NCBI GenBank assembly: GCA_011800805.1
Contig: MPNW01000480.1
Coordinates: 1,620 to 36,619 of the forward strand
Direction of reading: 5' to 3'
Length of the DNA: 35,000 nucleotides
From: Hirudo medicinalis
Lineage: Eukaryota; Annelida; Clitellata; Hirudinida; Hirudinidae
The notes beneath the pieces were generated by a model, which was given only the letters and a program-made list of their open reading frames with translations, was not told the DNA's origin and ran no database searches. This document shows positions 1 through 14,799 of this stretch, piece by piece. Within the stretch, counting starts at the first letter, position 1. The number at the start of each line of letters is the position of its first letter. Both the position numbers and the translations under genes were made by a program.

Positions 1-2312
1 AAATAGGAAAACTGCATCATGAAGAGTGAATTGAAATCAGTGTTACGGTACAATGTTGAAAACATCAAACCGTAGCAGCGCAATCCATCAATCATCCATT
101 CTGTCTGCCAAACTGCCCTCCCGACTCCAGATCATCCCTGGTCGGGTCTCATGTCACCGCCAAATGTCAAGAACTTTGTTAGAAATATCAAACATCACTT
201 GTGAATGAAGCAGAATTTCCAGCAGGGCTCCCATATTCACCCCATCATCTTCCGTTAATGAAGGTCTTCCCGGGCCAGAATTAATCCCATGCAATCTGGA
301 GGGAAGTTACAGCAAAGCCTCATGGATAAACCTTCCATGATGTGTTGGTGCCGGAAAAACTTTCGCTTGGAAAGATGCCGAGTAAATGGAAGAACTGAAG
401 GAGCTTGTGACCGGAATTCATAAAATTCGTCATTATTTTTTTTTTATATAATTTTTTTTCTACAATTTCGTTATATTTTCTCGGATAATATCTCAAAGAA
501 AATTACAAAATAACATGTTTGGAATATTTACAAATAAAAATGTGTTTATTGTTATTGTGTTGGTGAAAAGGTTAAAAAAATGATGAATCGAACTGCTCTG
601 CAGGTTGTTTGCAGATTGTGCACCCGATCGAATTTTTCATTATTCTGTGATTTTCATAAAATTTATTGCCTTTCTGTCATGCAACACGCTGGAAAAGTGT
701 AATTATTCGAACATTTAAAGTGGGAACAAAGGTGGAGACTTTAACAAATATAGTAACTATTAAATTTAAGATGGAATTGTCCGATTTTGACAAAGGGAGC
801 ACTTAGGCAAAAAAAAAAACTTCAAATCTTACTTATTATTTAAAATATTAAATTATAATATAATTATTAGAAGATAATTAACATGAAATATTAATTTAAG
901 TAAAGTCAAACAAAACATTTGAATGATACATTCAGGTAAATACCGATTATCGATATAATGACTTGAAAATTAATCGCTTTTTGTCATTTAAAGTTGGAGA
1001 ACTTTCAATTTCTGAAACTTTACTAAAATGTTGAAGCGCACGTTAACAAAATAAAATATTTTATTTTGTGTAAAATTTAAGATGTGAACAACACTTTCTT
1101 GCAACTTAAAATGCACGAATCTTCTGAATGATAAGGATCAATTAATTTCTTATTTCCAAACAAAACCAAATCAGCTGTTGTGTAAATATTCCAGAAGTTA
1201 TTTGTATAAGCTGTCACCGATAAGGTATGACAATGATATGTCATCAGTGAGGATATTGATTTCATTCAGTCCTATGGACTGATTTTTGATTTGAGGAGAA
1301 TATTTTGTAACCCTTTTATTGAATCAAATCTGGCGGCAGACGATAAAGTTTCAACCTTTCAAAAGTTGAAAAGCAGTTCATTAATTTTAATCATTTCCCG
1401 TGGGATTCCCGAAAATAATCAGACATTAAAAGTCATCAAATGACCCTCAAGATTAGCATGTAAATACAGATCGTTGGTTCTTGTTATTGCAAAGATGTTA
1501 GAAAGATGACCAGATAAATACGATTTAGCGTTTCATCTAAAATCGTATTTGCTCTGTAAGCACACAAGTTGAACGTAAGCCCTTTTATACAAACACAATG
1601 ATCACAGTTTAACATCTCCGTATTCATTCAATGGACAAGTGGGCCTAATCCCTGGACGTCCAACCAACCTGTTTGTTTAAGTTCATCTAATGTGTCTGTG
1701 AATTTATATTAAGTACAAAGCTCAGTGCATTCAGCTGCTAATAACTTCCGCGCAACTGAATGTTGCATCATTAGCCTTTCTTCTTTTGTTCTAGGAGAAG
1801 ATTTCTCTAAAAGCACTCAATTTGCAAGAATTTTAAAACAAAAATTATGAATACACCTTGAATGATATTCACCTGGAATGTTGATATTTTTATAGTTTAA
1901 CAAATTGCGCATCGACACAAAATAAAACTTAATGAGTGAAAAGTAAGTTTATTTTGTGAGGGCCATAAATGGTAGTTGATGAAATTAGTAAAAATAAAGC
2001 CGTATTCCTAATCGGAATCGTAATCTTAGTTAATTAGGTACGTAATAAATCAATATTCTTTGACCCTTTCAAGCAACATATTCATGACTCAATCGCTAGA
2101 TTTTAACCTCACAAATATTTTTTAAATAAAATTTTATACGTTAACATTTAATGTGAATGATTGAAATATAAAATAATTATTTGACAAAATATTTAAAACG
2201 AAAATTAACTTTTCAAAACCACGGAAGCTAGTCCTCGTGAAAGTTATGTCCTTGGTTATAACTGAGCTCTACTGACATTTAAACCGGCGCGGTTTCAGAA
2301 TTTTGTAAGATA
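1..2312. other. Upstream non-coding DNA, no gene supported
   Basis: The first ~420 bases are less AT-rich than the rest, but no open frame there has splice sites or a recognisable protein. From about 430 onward the sequence is AT-rich with poly-T and poly-A runs. The longest open frame (minus strand, 1077-1265, 62 codons) looks random. An upstream gene could end left of the window; I see no sign of its last exon here. Confidence 0.5.
2281..2295. promoter_or_regulatory. GC-rich inverted repeat just upstream of the CLUH start
   Basis: AAACCG-GCG-CGGTTT is a perfect 6-bp inverted repeat with a 3-bp spacer, about 60 bases before the CLUH start codon and GC-rich in an AT-rich surround. It could be a transcription-factor site in the proximal promoter or 5' UTR. 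No clear TATA box is seen, so the transcription start is unknown. The role is inferred from position only. Confidence 0.25.
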
Positions 2313-2354
2313 TAAGTCGCACATCTGTCTTGTTTATTGACGAAGAAGTTGAAG

Positions 2355-5300
2355 ATGGAAGTCAATGGTGCCTCTAATCACGATGCTAATATAAATTCAT
2401 GTTTTGAACGAGAGGAGAAGGCTCTTTCAGACGTTGTGAACGGCTCGGTTGCACATGGTTAGTCTTTGAAATCTCGTTTGGCTTCCTGGTAGTTTTACCG
2501 GGATTCAGATTTTGCATCGGGAATGGTTGCTTTTAGGATTTTTAAGATGTTTTTTATTTCGTGAATTGCAAATAATGTGCTTGAATTTGCGGCGTTTATC
2601 GCTGTTTCGTCATTGAAACACGAGATGATTCGATGTCAAACATTAACAAGGTGAGGTTGGAAGGCCTGATGCAATCGTTTGACACTGACATTTTCGGGAC
2701 ATTTTCCATAGTTTGGAGCCTAAATATGATTTCGTGTTCGACGAATTTGGAAATAACACTTTAGACTACGATCTAGATTCACGCTCGAGGTTACATTCCA
2801 ACGCAAGCCATCGACACGCGTTTCGTCGCACATGGCTACTTCGTTACGATGTTATGTCACTAGGTGTGACACCATGAGAATGTCGTCTCTGATATTTTTA
2901 TTTCCAAAGAAATGCTGCTGATTCTCAGTTTACAAGCATTTCTCAAACTTAATGCAAGTCTCAACATGGTTTCTCAAGGAAAATACTCCTGGCATTCGCC
3001 TAAAAATATCGCTCGGTTTTCAGCTGCTCCGGCCAACGGCGAGTTGGTCAACGGGGACAAAGAAAAGGAAGAATTGGAACGAGAGGTCGAGATGGAAAAG
3101 TCAAAGGTCGTCCAACAACCAGGCGAGGAGTTGGTTGTCATCCAGGACACAGGTTTCACAATCAAGATCCAGGCACCTGGATTGGAAGTCTTCGAGATAC
3201 CTGTAAGTTGTGGTGATTATGATGATGATGATTTTGTTCATGGTCTGATACTGTTAAGGGTTGATGTGGTTGAGAACTTTTTTAAAATAAGTTTCCTAAG
3301 ATTTGTTCATTCGAAAACAAAATGTTGCCACCCAGTGTCAAATTGCCCTTGTTGTGACCGACTCGATTGATAACATCTCGTTCGTCTCGATGGCGACGAC
3401 AATGTCGACGACATCATCATCGACTGTCAGTTAGTCGCCGGCTTCAACATTGTCATTAAGAACTTACTCATCTGATTATGTAACGGAGATTTTGCATTTG
3501 CCTAGATTGAATCTGCATTGTGCAGAAGTCAGACATAATACAAGAATTGGCATGAGATCTCGACAAATGTCAATGCTTAACAATGTTGTTGTTGTCACGG
3601 GCAATGTTATTGTTGTTGTTATTGTTCTAATTGATGATATTTAACTAACTGGTGATGATACAGATGTTACCAGAGTTATGCAATATTTCTATTGTTTTGA
3701 AGACAAATGTAAAAATATCGGTCACATATTACATACTAGCATATATTAAATATTACATTGTAGTTATTATGTGATTGTTTCACATATTCAGTTTATACTG
3801 ACACTATTTCAATACATGTATGGCTCATTTATGGCTCATGCTTCACTTAGTAGCAGAAGTTTTTCTGAGTTTTCAACTTTTTGTTATTATTTGAGTAATT
3901 ATATTTTATTTAAGATAAAAATAAATATAATGAAGTTAAAAGCTACTGTGAAATGACATCATCGAATGCTGTTAAGTGCCACAAATGGAGTAATGTATTT
4001 TTAAATGTAAAACCTTAATTGTTCCACTGTAATTATAATCTATTATTATTGTAATTATTACTTGTTCTAAACCATCAATGAGGTCTCTCATTGTGTTGTT
4101 TTTACCTCAGACTTAACCTATGAACTTTGACATTGTCAACCAAGTTTATTCCACTTAATATTTAAGAACTTGTTGGCAAACTTTCCGTAAACATCCGCAA
4201 TGCGAACTGCACGATTGTTATCAAGATCCAGGCAAAAGGTCATCACCCTATTTGACCCCTGGGTTGTAGGTCATAGTCAACTTCATAGCCTAGTCCGTTG
4301 GCTATTCATTTGATGCCTTGATATGCTCACAAGCCGATTAGTCGAGCACCAATAATCAGACATGTCCCCAGGCTAGGATATTAATAATTAATGAGTCTGT
4401 TAGGGAATAATGCATGTGTGCATGGATGCACAGGTCAAGTGTTGTTTAAGCCAGCTTTGAGCATACATTCAAAGTTCAAAGCAATGGATTCAGGCTCATT
4501 TGCATAATTTATTCGACCCTCAAAATAGGCTGGTTTAGGGTTACAGTGCTTTAGTAGCAGATACTATTGTTATTGTTGTTACCAACGACACTGATTCTAG
4601 TACAAGAATTGTTATTGTTGTTATTATTATTTTCGATAATTAATTATACAATTAATAGTGATATTTTATGGATTAACAATAATAATTTCAAGTTGCATTC
4701 ATGTTAATGTCAGCATTGATTAATTCGAGCTCTCAAAATGTCAACCAGTAATGACTGACATTAGTGGGACCAGGCCCATCCTAGTCTTAATAGACACTGA
4801 TCATTCTAAGTTGCACTGAAATGACATCAACACTGGTAATTGTGATCGTAAAGCATTGTGCTAATGAATTAATGTCATATTACTCGTCTCCATGCTTTTG
4901 AATCCATCTTTATAACCTCTAACATGACATCACCATGGCATTGCAACCGTTGTCTTCGTAATCGATACCGTCGTCGTCATGACTGCTACCTCGTTCCAGG
5001 TGAGTTCCATGGAGTTGATTCAAGAGATCTATCAGGTGCTCATCGACAAGGAGGAGACGTGCCACAGAACCTGCTTTTCCCTGCAGCTCGACGGAACGAC
5101 CTTGGACAACTTCGCAGAGGTCAAGGCCGTCGAGGGACTCAAGGAGGGGTCGGTGCTAAAGGTAGTCGAAGGTGAGGAAACATGCCGGTGTGGTGTTGTG
5201 TTGTGTTGCCAGTGGTGTTAATGACGGATGGAGGTGTTTGGTAGTTTGTCGGTGCGTTTATTTTGGTCACCTGGTTGGAAAACTGATTGTTTAAAGAGTT

Positions 5301-8300
5301 GTTTACTGATTCTATGGCAACATTAACAATGACGTTGACTAGATTTCAACGACTTTGCTTCACTCGAATGCTTTTTAATGTTGTCAACACTTGAATGTCA
5401 TTTAAACAAACGATACTGTTCTTAGTTTTCACGAATGTCTTTCCATAATTCCACGTTCGACCACAGAACCGTACACCGTTCGAGAGGCTCGGATCCACGT
5501 GCGCCACATCAGGGACCTGCTCAAGTCCATCGACCTCGTCGACTCGTACTCGGGGGTCGACTGCAACTCTCTGTCTCTCCTCAACATCATCACCAACGGC
5601 AACATCCTCGGTCGGTACTCCTTGCTGTCGATCGTTGTTCGTCTCGAGCGTCTCGGTCGTCGAGATGAGTCCTAACTAATTCTATTCTACACTTGGCAGT
5701 TTCAGCATTTTCAATGTAATATTAATTAAAAAAATCCAAAAATTATTTGTTATAACTCTCGAACGTAAATCCGTTACCTCTATTTTTGTTTTGAAATCGA
5801 CATCGAAACTGGTCACAACGCGGTAAATGTTTTGTTCATCACCGAATGTTCGACATTTCAGAAAAGAAGAACAGTCCGAGAGCAGACGCCGTGGACTGCA
5901 CCCCACCAGAGTACATCATGCCTGGTTCCAAGGAGAGGCCGCTGGTGCCTCTCCATCCTGTCCAGAAAGATCTCAAGGTTGTGATGATTGTGGTGGTGAT
6001 GATAATGAGTAGCTTTAATTGCCCAATTCTTTTATCTTTAATATCATATTATGTTATAGCTAAATGTTAAAAATTATTGCAACCAGGGTCCCCAATGCCT
6101 GAAAGTTCTCACCTTCAGCGGGTGGAATCCCCCACCGAGCCACAGGAGGATGAACGGGGACCTGTTGTACATCTACGTGGTGACCTTGGAGGACAAGAGG
6201 TATCACGTCACCGCATCGCCGCACGGATTCTACCTCAGCCAGTGAGTCGTTTATCTGTGCTCGGACACTAATTGTCGAAAGTTACTGCAGTTAGTTAGTT
6301 AGTTACTCGGTCAGTTTGCTCCTCGATGTTTTTCTAAATCCGTACGATTCGTAAATAATTCAATAATCAATTTATTCGTAATACTGCTTCGGTAAATTGG
6401 GAAAGCTTCTGACGTGAACGTTGATTACGAATTACAAGTTTCGGTAACTAAATTACAAGTTTCTGCTTTCCTTAATTTTAGTCTTTAGTGTGAGATTGAT
6501 TGCTTAATCCACCAATATTTTTTCTTTACAAAATTTATGTTCACATGAAATATTTGCCCCTCCTACCTCAACCAATTTCAAAATCCTAGCTACTGCTGCT
6601 GAATATTAATTAGGTTATAATTTGGTGACCCTCCGTTCCTGTCGAACTGGTGTCGAATGTGAAGCAATTTGTCGGAATTAAATTTTTTTTTTTTCAATTT
6701 CCGAGGTTAATTCGTCGAGAGAAAGGAAAGTAGTTGGTGCTAATTCTGTAATAACTTAATTTCATTAAGTACTGATTCCTTGGAAGGATGAGTTTGTGGA
6801 TGACGATGATTAAGTTCAATTTAGCAATAATTGCAATATAATTAAATGGGAACAGAAATTATAAATAGGTTTGAAGGTAGCACGATAATAATAATTATAT
6901 TAATAATTATAATATCAACAATAATAATTATGACAGTGATTATATAAAAGTAGTTTCATAGTTTACTAAAGTTGCCATAAATTGCTTGTTCTTATTTTGT
7001 TTTTTCTGGATCTCTGTTTTTACATGTTTTATTTTTTTTTGTGGTGGATTTAACCGAGGATCGTCGGATTAAAACCTGTAAATAATCCGCGACGGAAATT
7101 AAGACTTTGTTTGATTTTATTAAATATTTGTGGATATTTGATCGCTTTCCCTCTGGGAAGTGTGACATATTGGAGGATTATTAAGAATATTATTAATAGT
7201 CTTCAGGTTCTAATTTGATCACGTCGAGTTGTGGTAATGATAGTCGTTGAAAGGTCGAAAGACACGTGCAAGACGTGTAAATAAGTCATAAATACTGGAG
7301 AAAATATAATATTTGCAGTGATATTTAAAATTTTAAGTTTATTTAAATTGAACATTGAAATATTATTGCCTCGCTCGACAGGTCCACTCTGGACGAATTC
7401 AACCCAAAGCCCGTCCAGCCAAAACATGTCTACCATTCTCTGGTGGAGTTGTTGAACCAGGTTTGTGATGATTCTCAAGAATTTATGATAAGTATTTGAA
7501 ACAAGTATTATTGTTGTTTTGATGGTTGATGATTAATGTAGTTGCACGAACGCACGGTCACATCGTCGCATTTCAAGTGTTTGTACTTATAAATTCATCG
7601 ATAGATTTTGATGTTTGAAGTTCTTTGGTTTTTGTTTTTAAAGCCAATGCAGGAATATGTTGAAATATTTTGAAGGAATATGTTGAAATATCTTGTGCTA
7701 TTTGGGTTCTGTTGCCTGTTATCAGAAGCAATCATAAATTGTGCAATGTTTTATCTCCTTTATCTTGTAAAACTTGGCTCAATACCAGGATCATCTGCTT
7801 GTTAAATGTCTTTGTTGCTTGTATTTATGTATTGTTATTATTATGTTGCTGTTGTTGTTGTAGTCTTAAATTTTTATCGAATGCAAGTTATCTCAGACGT
7901 TTGAGTACCTGCAAGCAGTATCGAGTATTATGACAGTATTACGTGTCGTGTTCAAAACCCAGCTCGAGCTGCATTGCCCTTGAGAAGGAGCGCTATGTAA
8001 ATGGCTGACAAAAAGCTACATTGTTGAAGATGTAATGACTTGTTGTTGTTTTAAATTATTGTTGTTTACTTGAAACTACGTCTGAAAGTAATTCCTTCTT
8101 TGTTCTTCCACCTCAGATCTCACCCACCTTCAAGAGAAACTTTCAGCAGCTCTTAAAGAAAAGGTGAGTTATGCCTTTTAGAAATCTTGATGATGGTGAT
8201 GATGATGATGATGATGATAACATTGGAAGGTGCGTTGAGTATTTGGAGCCAAAAAATAATAAGCTCCTGTGATGATAAAGTTATTCCCATTGATCTCAAC

Positions 8301-11300
8301 AAGGGCTGAATCTGCTCATTGCCAGCAACCAAAGCAAAACAATCAACAAAACCGAATTGTGGATTTCTATTCTAAGATTACGACTACGAAATAGATTTTG
8401 TTCTCGTGCTTCTCAATTGGATGTTATTTGAATTTTTTCAACCAATCAGGCAACAGAAGCATCCATTTGAAAGGGTGGCAACACCCTACCAGACTTACAA
8501 TTGGATGGCACCCAGCTCGGACCACACCTTTGACTACATCAGATCAGAGGATGGTTAGTTGTTGAATCTGAGATTGTGTCTTGGGTTTTTGTCTTTTTGA
8601 GACTGAGTTGCCGATCAATTTGTTACCAGTTGAATGTAATTTGAATGTTTAATTGATAATTTTGTTTGTAATGTGCATATTATATTTATTATTATTATTG
8701 CCATAATTAACAAAGTATTTTACCACAACAACATCCTCACCGAGTAACAAGTCCATTATTCTTCCAGCATTCTCCTCCCGCCTCGGTTACGAGGAGCACA
8801 TCCCCGGGCAGACGAGGGACTGGAACGAGGAGCTGCAGACGACGAGGGAGCTTCCGCGCAAGCACCTGCCCGAACGACTCATCAGGGAGAGAACCATCTT
8901 CAAGGTCTGTCGCTCGAACTTCGCGAAAAACTCTGAGCTCGTTGACAATCGAGATTTAATGTTGTTGAAGGATTTTTTTGTCATCAGAAGAATTTATGAT
9001 GAAGTTGAAAATATTTTTAAGTGATTGGATGATTGTTTAATTATTGAGGATTAAATAACATTATGATGATATCGAGAGAATTAAAACACCTTCGTTGTCG
9101 TTGCAGGTCCACAGTGACTTCGTTGTCGCGGCAACGAGGGGTGCCATGTTGGTCATCGACGGAAATATTATGGCCATCAACCCTGGAGAGGACTCCAAGT
9201 GAGGAACTGTCATCCCCATCATCATCATCATCATCATCATCATCATGTTCACTTACCAGAATCACTGCAAATCATTATCTTTCAAGAAACTGCTTTTAAT
9301 CCTGTACGCCTCCCGATCGTGCACTACTTTTATTGTTATTATTATTATTATAATTATTGTTGTGCTCAGCCAATCACAAATCACCAACAAAACCATTGGT
9401 CACTCACTCGATTCATTCCGACCAATCAGGATGCAGATGTTCCTGTGGAACAACATCTTCCTCAGTCTCGGGTTTGACGTGAAGGACCACTTCAAGGACT
9501 TCGGAGGCGACAATGCTGCTTACTCTGCACCTGTGAGTCGCGCGATCATGCGTGTCCATGTTTTGAGATCGAGTTTTTATGCGATCACTTTTTGAGAGCT
9601 TTTTGAGACGTGTTCAAATGTCGATCTCCATTTTAAACGAATGAAGCATTTAAATTGAGTGTTTATTTTTTAGTCATTTCACGTGGTTTAATTAATTTTA
9701 ATTGACTAATTGTCAAATTTCACTCTTATTAACATATCATTAACATCGACCTAATTTCATTGACTCCTCAGGGCTGCGATCTCCAGGGCGTGAAGGCCTA
9801 CGCAGGGATCGATGTGGAGGGGTTGTACACCCTCGGAACTGTCGTCGTCGACTACCGGGGCTACAGGGTCACTGCCCAGTCCATCATCCCTGGTTGGTCT
9901 TAGAATTTATTCGGAATATTTGTGATTTTTTGTTATATATTATTTATTGTTAACTTTGATGACTGAGTTAGTGTTATTAATTGGTTATTAAGTTTAATAT
10001 GATGATGATAATAATAATAATAATAATAATAATGGTTATAATAACAATATTAACGATGACATGGGAAAACATTATTGACAAATTGGAATCTATTGAGCAT
10101 TAGCATTCTAAATTATTCTCACTCGAATGCAACTGACTCCTCGTGTCCAGGAATCCTCGAGAGGGAACAGGAACAGTCGGTCGTCTACGGATCCATCGAC
10201 TTTGGAAAGACGATCGTCACGCACGACCAATACAAGGAGCTGGTGAGTGGTTATTCATGATGATGATGGTGACCATGGTGGTTGTGATGAATTGAGAACG
10301 ATGATGTTGGTGATGATGATGATGATGATACATCACAGTAAGGTTTATGATTTGGAATGTATGGACTTGATGCATGAGTAATTTTTATGAGTAAAATTAC
10401 TTCATTTCAAATGCACGTGTGTTTCCAATCACAGATGAAGAAAGCAGCCCAGTCACTGAAGATTAGACCACACAAGTGAGATTTTGATAACCACAACATC
10501 TAATTATGACCACTTTTATTATTATTATTATTATTATTGATATTATTTCATCATTAAGTGGAGTTTATTTAATGTGCTTGTTATATAATATTAAATTATC
10601 ATTTTAGAGTCATCAACTCCAAAGAAGAAGAGGTGGAGCTGTATTCCTCAGTGGAGTGCAAGGTATCATCATCATTCAGCTGATCCCTCATCACCATCAT
10701 CATCATCATTCAACTGATCCATCATCATCTTCCAGTCTATTAAACATGTTAATCAGCAGCACCACTATGCTAAAAATTATGCAAGAATGCATTTTGCAAA
10801 TCTGCAGGATTTCTACTTTAATCTGGTTTGCCATTGTATGTCATCTCTTCCACTCACTATCTTTATAATCATCATCAATGTTGTCTTTTCAATAATTATC
10901 TTTATAATCATCATCATCATCATTTTCTTCTTAATAATCATAATCATCTTTATTCCAGGGAATCATTGGAAATGATGGAAGGCATTACATCCTCGACCTG
11001 CTCAGGACATTCCCTCCTGATGTCCACTTCCTCACAGGTACTCGATGATTATGATGATGTGAATGATGATTATGATGATGTGAATGATGATTATGTTGAT
11101 GTGAATGGTGGTGATGATGATGTGAATGATGATTATGATGATGTGAATGATGATTATGATGATGTGAATGATGATTATGATGATATGAATGGTGGTGGTG
11201 ATGATAGCAACAAAGATAGTTAGTAACAAAGATATAAGTGGGCATGGAAGAGTTTGATGGCTAAACAGAAACTATTGCGAATTTGAGCCTAACTGATCGA

Positions 11301-14300
11301 CTTTATAAATAGATTTCTTGTTGGTGGTTCTAGGCTCGAAATTAGAAATTTCAGGTGATTAGCGTAAAGTTGCATAAAACATCGAACTGAATTTACGTTG
11401 TTGTTGCAGTCGAATCAGAACAACTGAATCCTGTTTCGAGGGAGTTCGGCTTTCCCCGAAAACACAGGCACAAGTTGGCATGCCTCAGGCAGGAACTGGT
11501 CGATGCTTTCGTCGAGTGAGTAACGATCTCGCTTTGGAGAGAGTTTGAAGATTCATTTCTTGCAATTCATCTTAGGAAGTTGTTGTTGTTGTTGTCAACA
11601 TTGTTGTTGTTGGTGTAAAAGTAAATGTGCTTGTTAACTGATCATTGTGTCATCCATTAAGTTACTAGTTGTAATTAACTCACTTTCTTCCCGTTCAGGA
11701 GTCGTTACCTCCTCTTCGTCAAGAGTGCAGCCACTCAGTTCCAAGTGATGAAGCTGAAGAAGCTGCAGAACTCTGCCAACGAACAGGTCTGCGGTCTTGA
11801 AGTATTTTTTTTTTATAAACTAATTTGTTGCCTAATAATTCAAATAACTAATTAGTTTTTATTTATTAAATACAATACAGTAGACAAATTTATTATTTAA
11901 AAAATGTACTGCTTTTCTGCTTTTGATATAAAATTATTAAAATATATTGTCCTTAATAAAAACTGTTGGCTGCACTTCTCAGCTGTTTTGACACTTCCAA
12001 TGACTTCTGCCAACAGAACAACAAGAGCGAAGATCAGAAATCCATCGAGCACTCGCAGCAGACAGAATCGTCCGCGAACAGCACCGACCGAGCGGTCCTC
12101 GTCGACGAAGAGGCCAAGAAGCTGGTCGCGACCCTCACCGGGGTCAAAGGTCAGTCCGAAGAGGAGGAGCCCGCCCGGCCGATCAAGTCTGAGGGTGCGA
12201 ACGGAGAGGAGGACGACGCTTCGAAAGAGATCATCAGGAAGTCCGCTCGTCTGGTCGGATCGCTGTCGGACGCCGAGTTCCAAATCGCCTTCAACACGGA
12301 TCTTTTCCAAGATCACGTCAAGCATGCCGACGAAGATGTTGGTTTATTCGCGATTCTTTTTTTTGTTTAGCTTTTTTAAAGTTCAAGTTTAAATTATGTT
12401 AATTGTGAACTAATTAGTTAAAGGTTGTTGTTTCACTCTTAAGACGTTTTGTTATTCAATATTACGTCTTGTGTCGAGCACTCGACTCCGCATCAATAAA
12501 ACATCTTGGCCTCACTTTTCGAGCTGCAATTTTTATTTTAGAGGAGCTCTCTTTGAATTCCGTGTTGGTGCATTAATTCTGATGCATTGATTGCAATGTG
12601 TTAACGTTTCAACTCATCATTTGCAACGTAATTTCTCGTTCGAAGGCCGAGACGAGGAGGAGAGAAAAGCTGCTGATCGTCGACGCTGCAACTTTCATCC
12701 TCACCGATCAGATCCCCGGGTTCGTCAACGACTGCCTCGAACACACCTCGTCGCCCATCGACCACTTCACCCTTTCCGAGTCCCTGCACAGCCACGGGAT
12801 CAACATCAGGTACCTGGGTGTCGTGGCAGAACAGGTGGCCAAGCACCAACAGCTGAGTTATCTGCATGTGAGTTTAGAGTTTCTTTTAAGGAGATTGAAG
12901 TTGAAAAATCAACTTAGGAGGAGGTTCTTGGTTCACTCCTGTTGCTTCTTTTGGCTGTTCTTCTGCTGACCGTTAACCCCACTGTCATCATCATCATCAT
13001 TTCTAGCATCAATGCATCATCATCTTCACCATCAATGCATCATCATCATCGTCATCATAGTCACCATCAATGCATCTTTTCCTCTGCAGTCGATTGTCAT
13101 CTCCAGTCTGGTGACTCGAGGAGCCAAGCACTTGTACAAGACCTTCATGCAGGGTGTCGACTCTTCCAACTTGTCGTCTGCCATCAGTCACTTCCTCAAC
13201 TGCTACCTGGGTTCTTTCGCAAGTCCTTACACTCAGGCTGCAACAGATGAGGTAATGTGTTGTTGTTGTTGTTGCTGTTGTTGTTGTTTGGGTTAACGAG
13301 ATTATTTATTTAATGAGAATAAAAGGAATCTTAAATAAAACAATGAAATAAATTTACAACTAAGTGCATTCTAAGCACCTTTATGCATTATTTTTTGCAT
13401 TAATAACGTCGCATTCATTGTGGGTTCAATGACCCTTATTGTTGTTATGACAACGCCTTCGACTCATCACGAGCACTCATTAATTATGCATTTATGTTAA
13501 TTACCAGAAAGGAAAGAAGAAGAACAAGAGGAAGCCAAAGGGAACATTCCCCCTGCTTGCAGGAGGTGGGGTCTACATTAACATAATTTATTAATTCATG
13601 TTCATGTTATTATCATCATTGTTCGTCCGACCAGACAACGTGGAGTGGACTTCGGAGACGCCGAAGAGTTTGTGGAAGAAGATCGTCGACGAGGTTCAGG
13701 AGTACTATGGGTTCAAGGTCGACAGGTGGGTGGCACAATTGATGGCTTGTTGATCTCAGTATGTCACATTTGCAACGAGGATTTGTTGATGCAACGGTCT
13801 TGAGTAGTATTTTGAAATGTTTCTAATGATATTATTTCTAATTATTATTATTATTATTATTATTATTGTTGTTGTTGTTGCAGTGAGTCTGTTGATGCCC
13901 TCGTTGAGAAGCACACGATTCAGAAGATCTCGATGTTGAGAGCATTCTGCAAGTGCGTCGGAGTTCAACTCCTGCTCAAGGAATATTCGCTCGACAGCAG
14001 GAACAAGCAGTCCTTCACCTCCGATGACATTCAGAACGTATTCCCCGTCGTCAAGCACATTCAACCGAAGGTAGTTGTCGTCGACGTCTTTGAACTTCTG
14101 TGTCATTATTGTTGTCACGACATTATCAATTGATCCTTTTTAGATTCGTCTTTTAAATCAATACTCTTATTTATTAGTATTACTATATTACAATTACATT
14201 ACATTACCACCATAGGCCACAGACGCCTACCATGTGTTCACCAGTGGTCAGGCCAAGATCCAGCATGGGTTGCTCCAGGAGGGATACGAGTTGGTGACTG

Positions 14301-14763
14301 AGGCTCTCAACCTGCTCAACAACGTCTATGGGGCCATGCACCACGAGATAGCTGCCTGTGCCAGACTGCTAGCCAGGCTCAGCTACATCATGGGAGATTA
14401 TGGAGAGGTTGGTGATGATGATGATGATGATGGCAGTGGTGATGGTGATGGGGAAAGTGAAGTGTGTAATTAACATAATTTATTAATGACATGAAAATGA
14501 CATGAGTTGTGAGTGATAATATTTAGGGAAACTATCATCATGTTCATTGATCACCATTCATGGTGATTATGAATCTTGTTCATGTGATTTGAAAAAAAAC
14601 TTATTGGTGATTGATTATTGGTGGAAAGTATGATAATTCACATTTGTTTAATAATTCACAATTCATTACCAGGCTCTGGTGTACCAGCAGAGGGCTGTCC
14701 TGATGAGTGAGAGGGTCCTTGGAATTGACCACCCCAACACGATAACTGAATATGTGAGTGAGA

Positions 14764-14799
<36 letters not shown>

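Larger units (their letters stand above)
8768..10662 (+). other. CLUH: Clu domain core (exons 10-16)
   Basis: Residues ~367-580 hold the most conserved part of the family: [20 protein letters not shown], the [20 protein letters not shown] segment, a [20 protein letters not shown] segment, [20 protein letters not shown] and [17 protein letters not shown]. Sequence identity to known CLUH proteins appears very high here, so the gene is under strong constraint and the exon edges are secure. Confidence 0.9.
12646..14070 (+). other. CLUH: CLUH eIF3-p135-like central region (exons 21-25)
   Basis: Residues ~779-1018. Recognisable stretches are [44 protein letters not shown], a short lysine-rich stretch in exon 23 (nine basic residues in eleven) that matches the basic linker of vertebrate CLUH, and [12 protein letters not shown]. 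This part resembles the p135 region once described in eIF3 preparations (established family knowledge). Confidence 0.85.

Noticed and set aside
7670..7933. 87-codon plus-strand frame in CLUH intron 7
   Set aside because: Overlaps the SINE relic and a GTT run; no splice sites in phase with CLUH and no motif.
10985..11245. Histidine-rich minus-strand frame of 86 codons and Asp-rich plus-strand frame of 131 codons
   Set aside because: Both are products of the 21-bp minisatellite and neighbouring GAT arrays in CLUH intron 17.
11897..12325. 142-codon minus-strand frame opposite CLUH exon 20
   Set aside because: Antisense shadow of a real exon with family-typical sequence on the plus strand.
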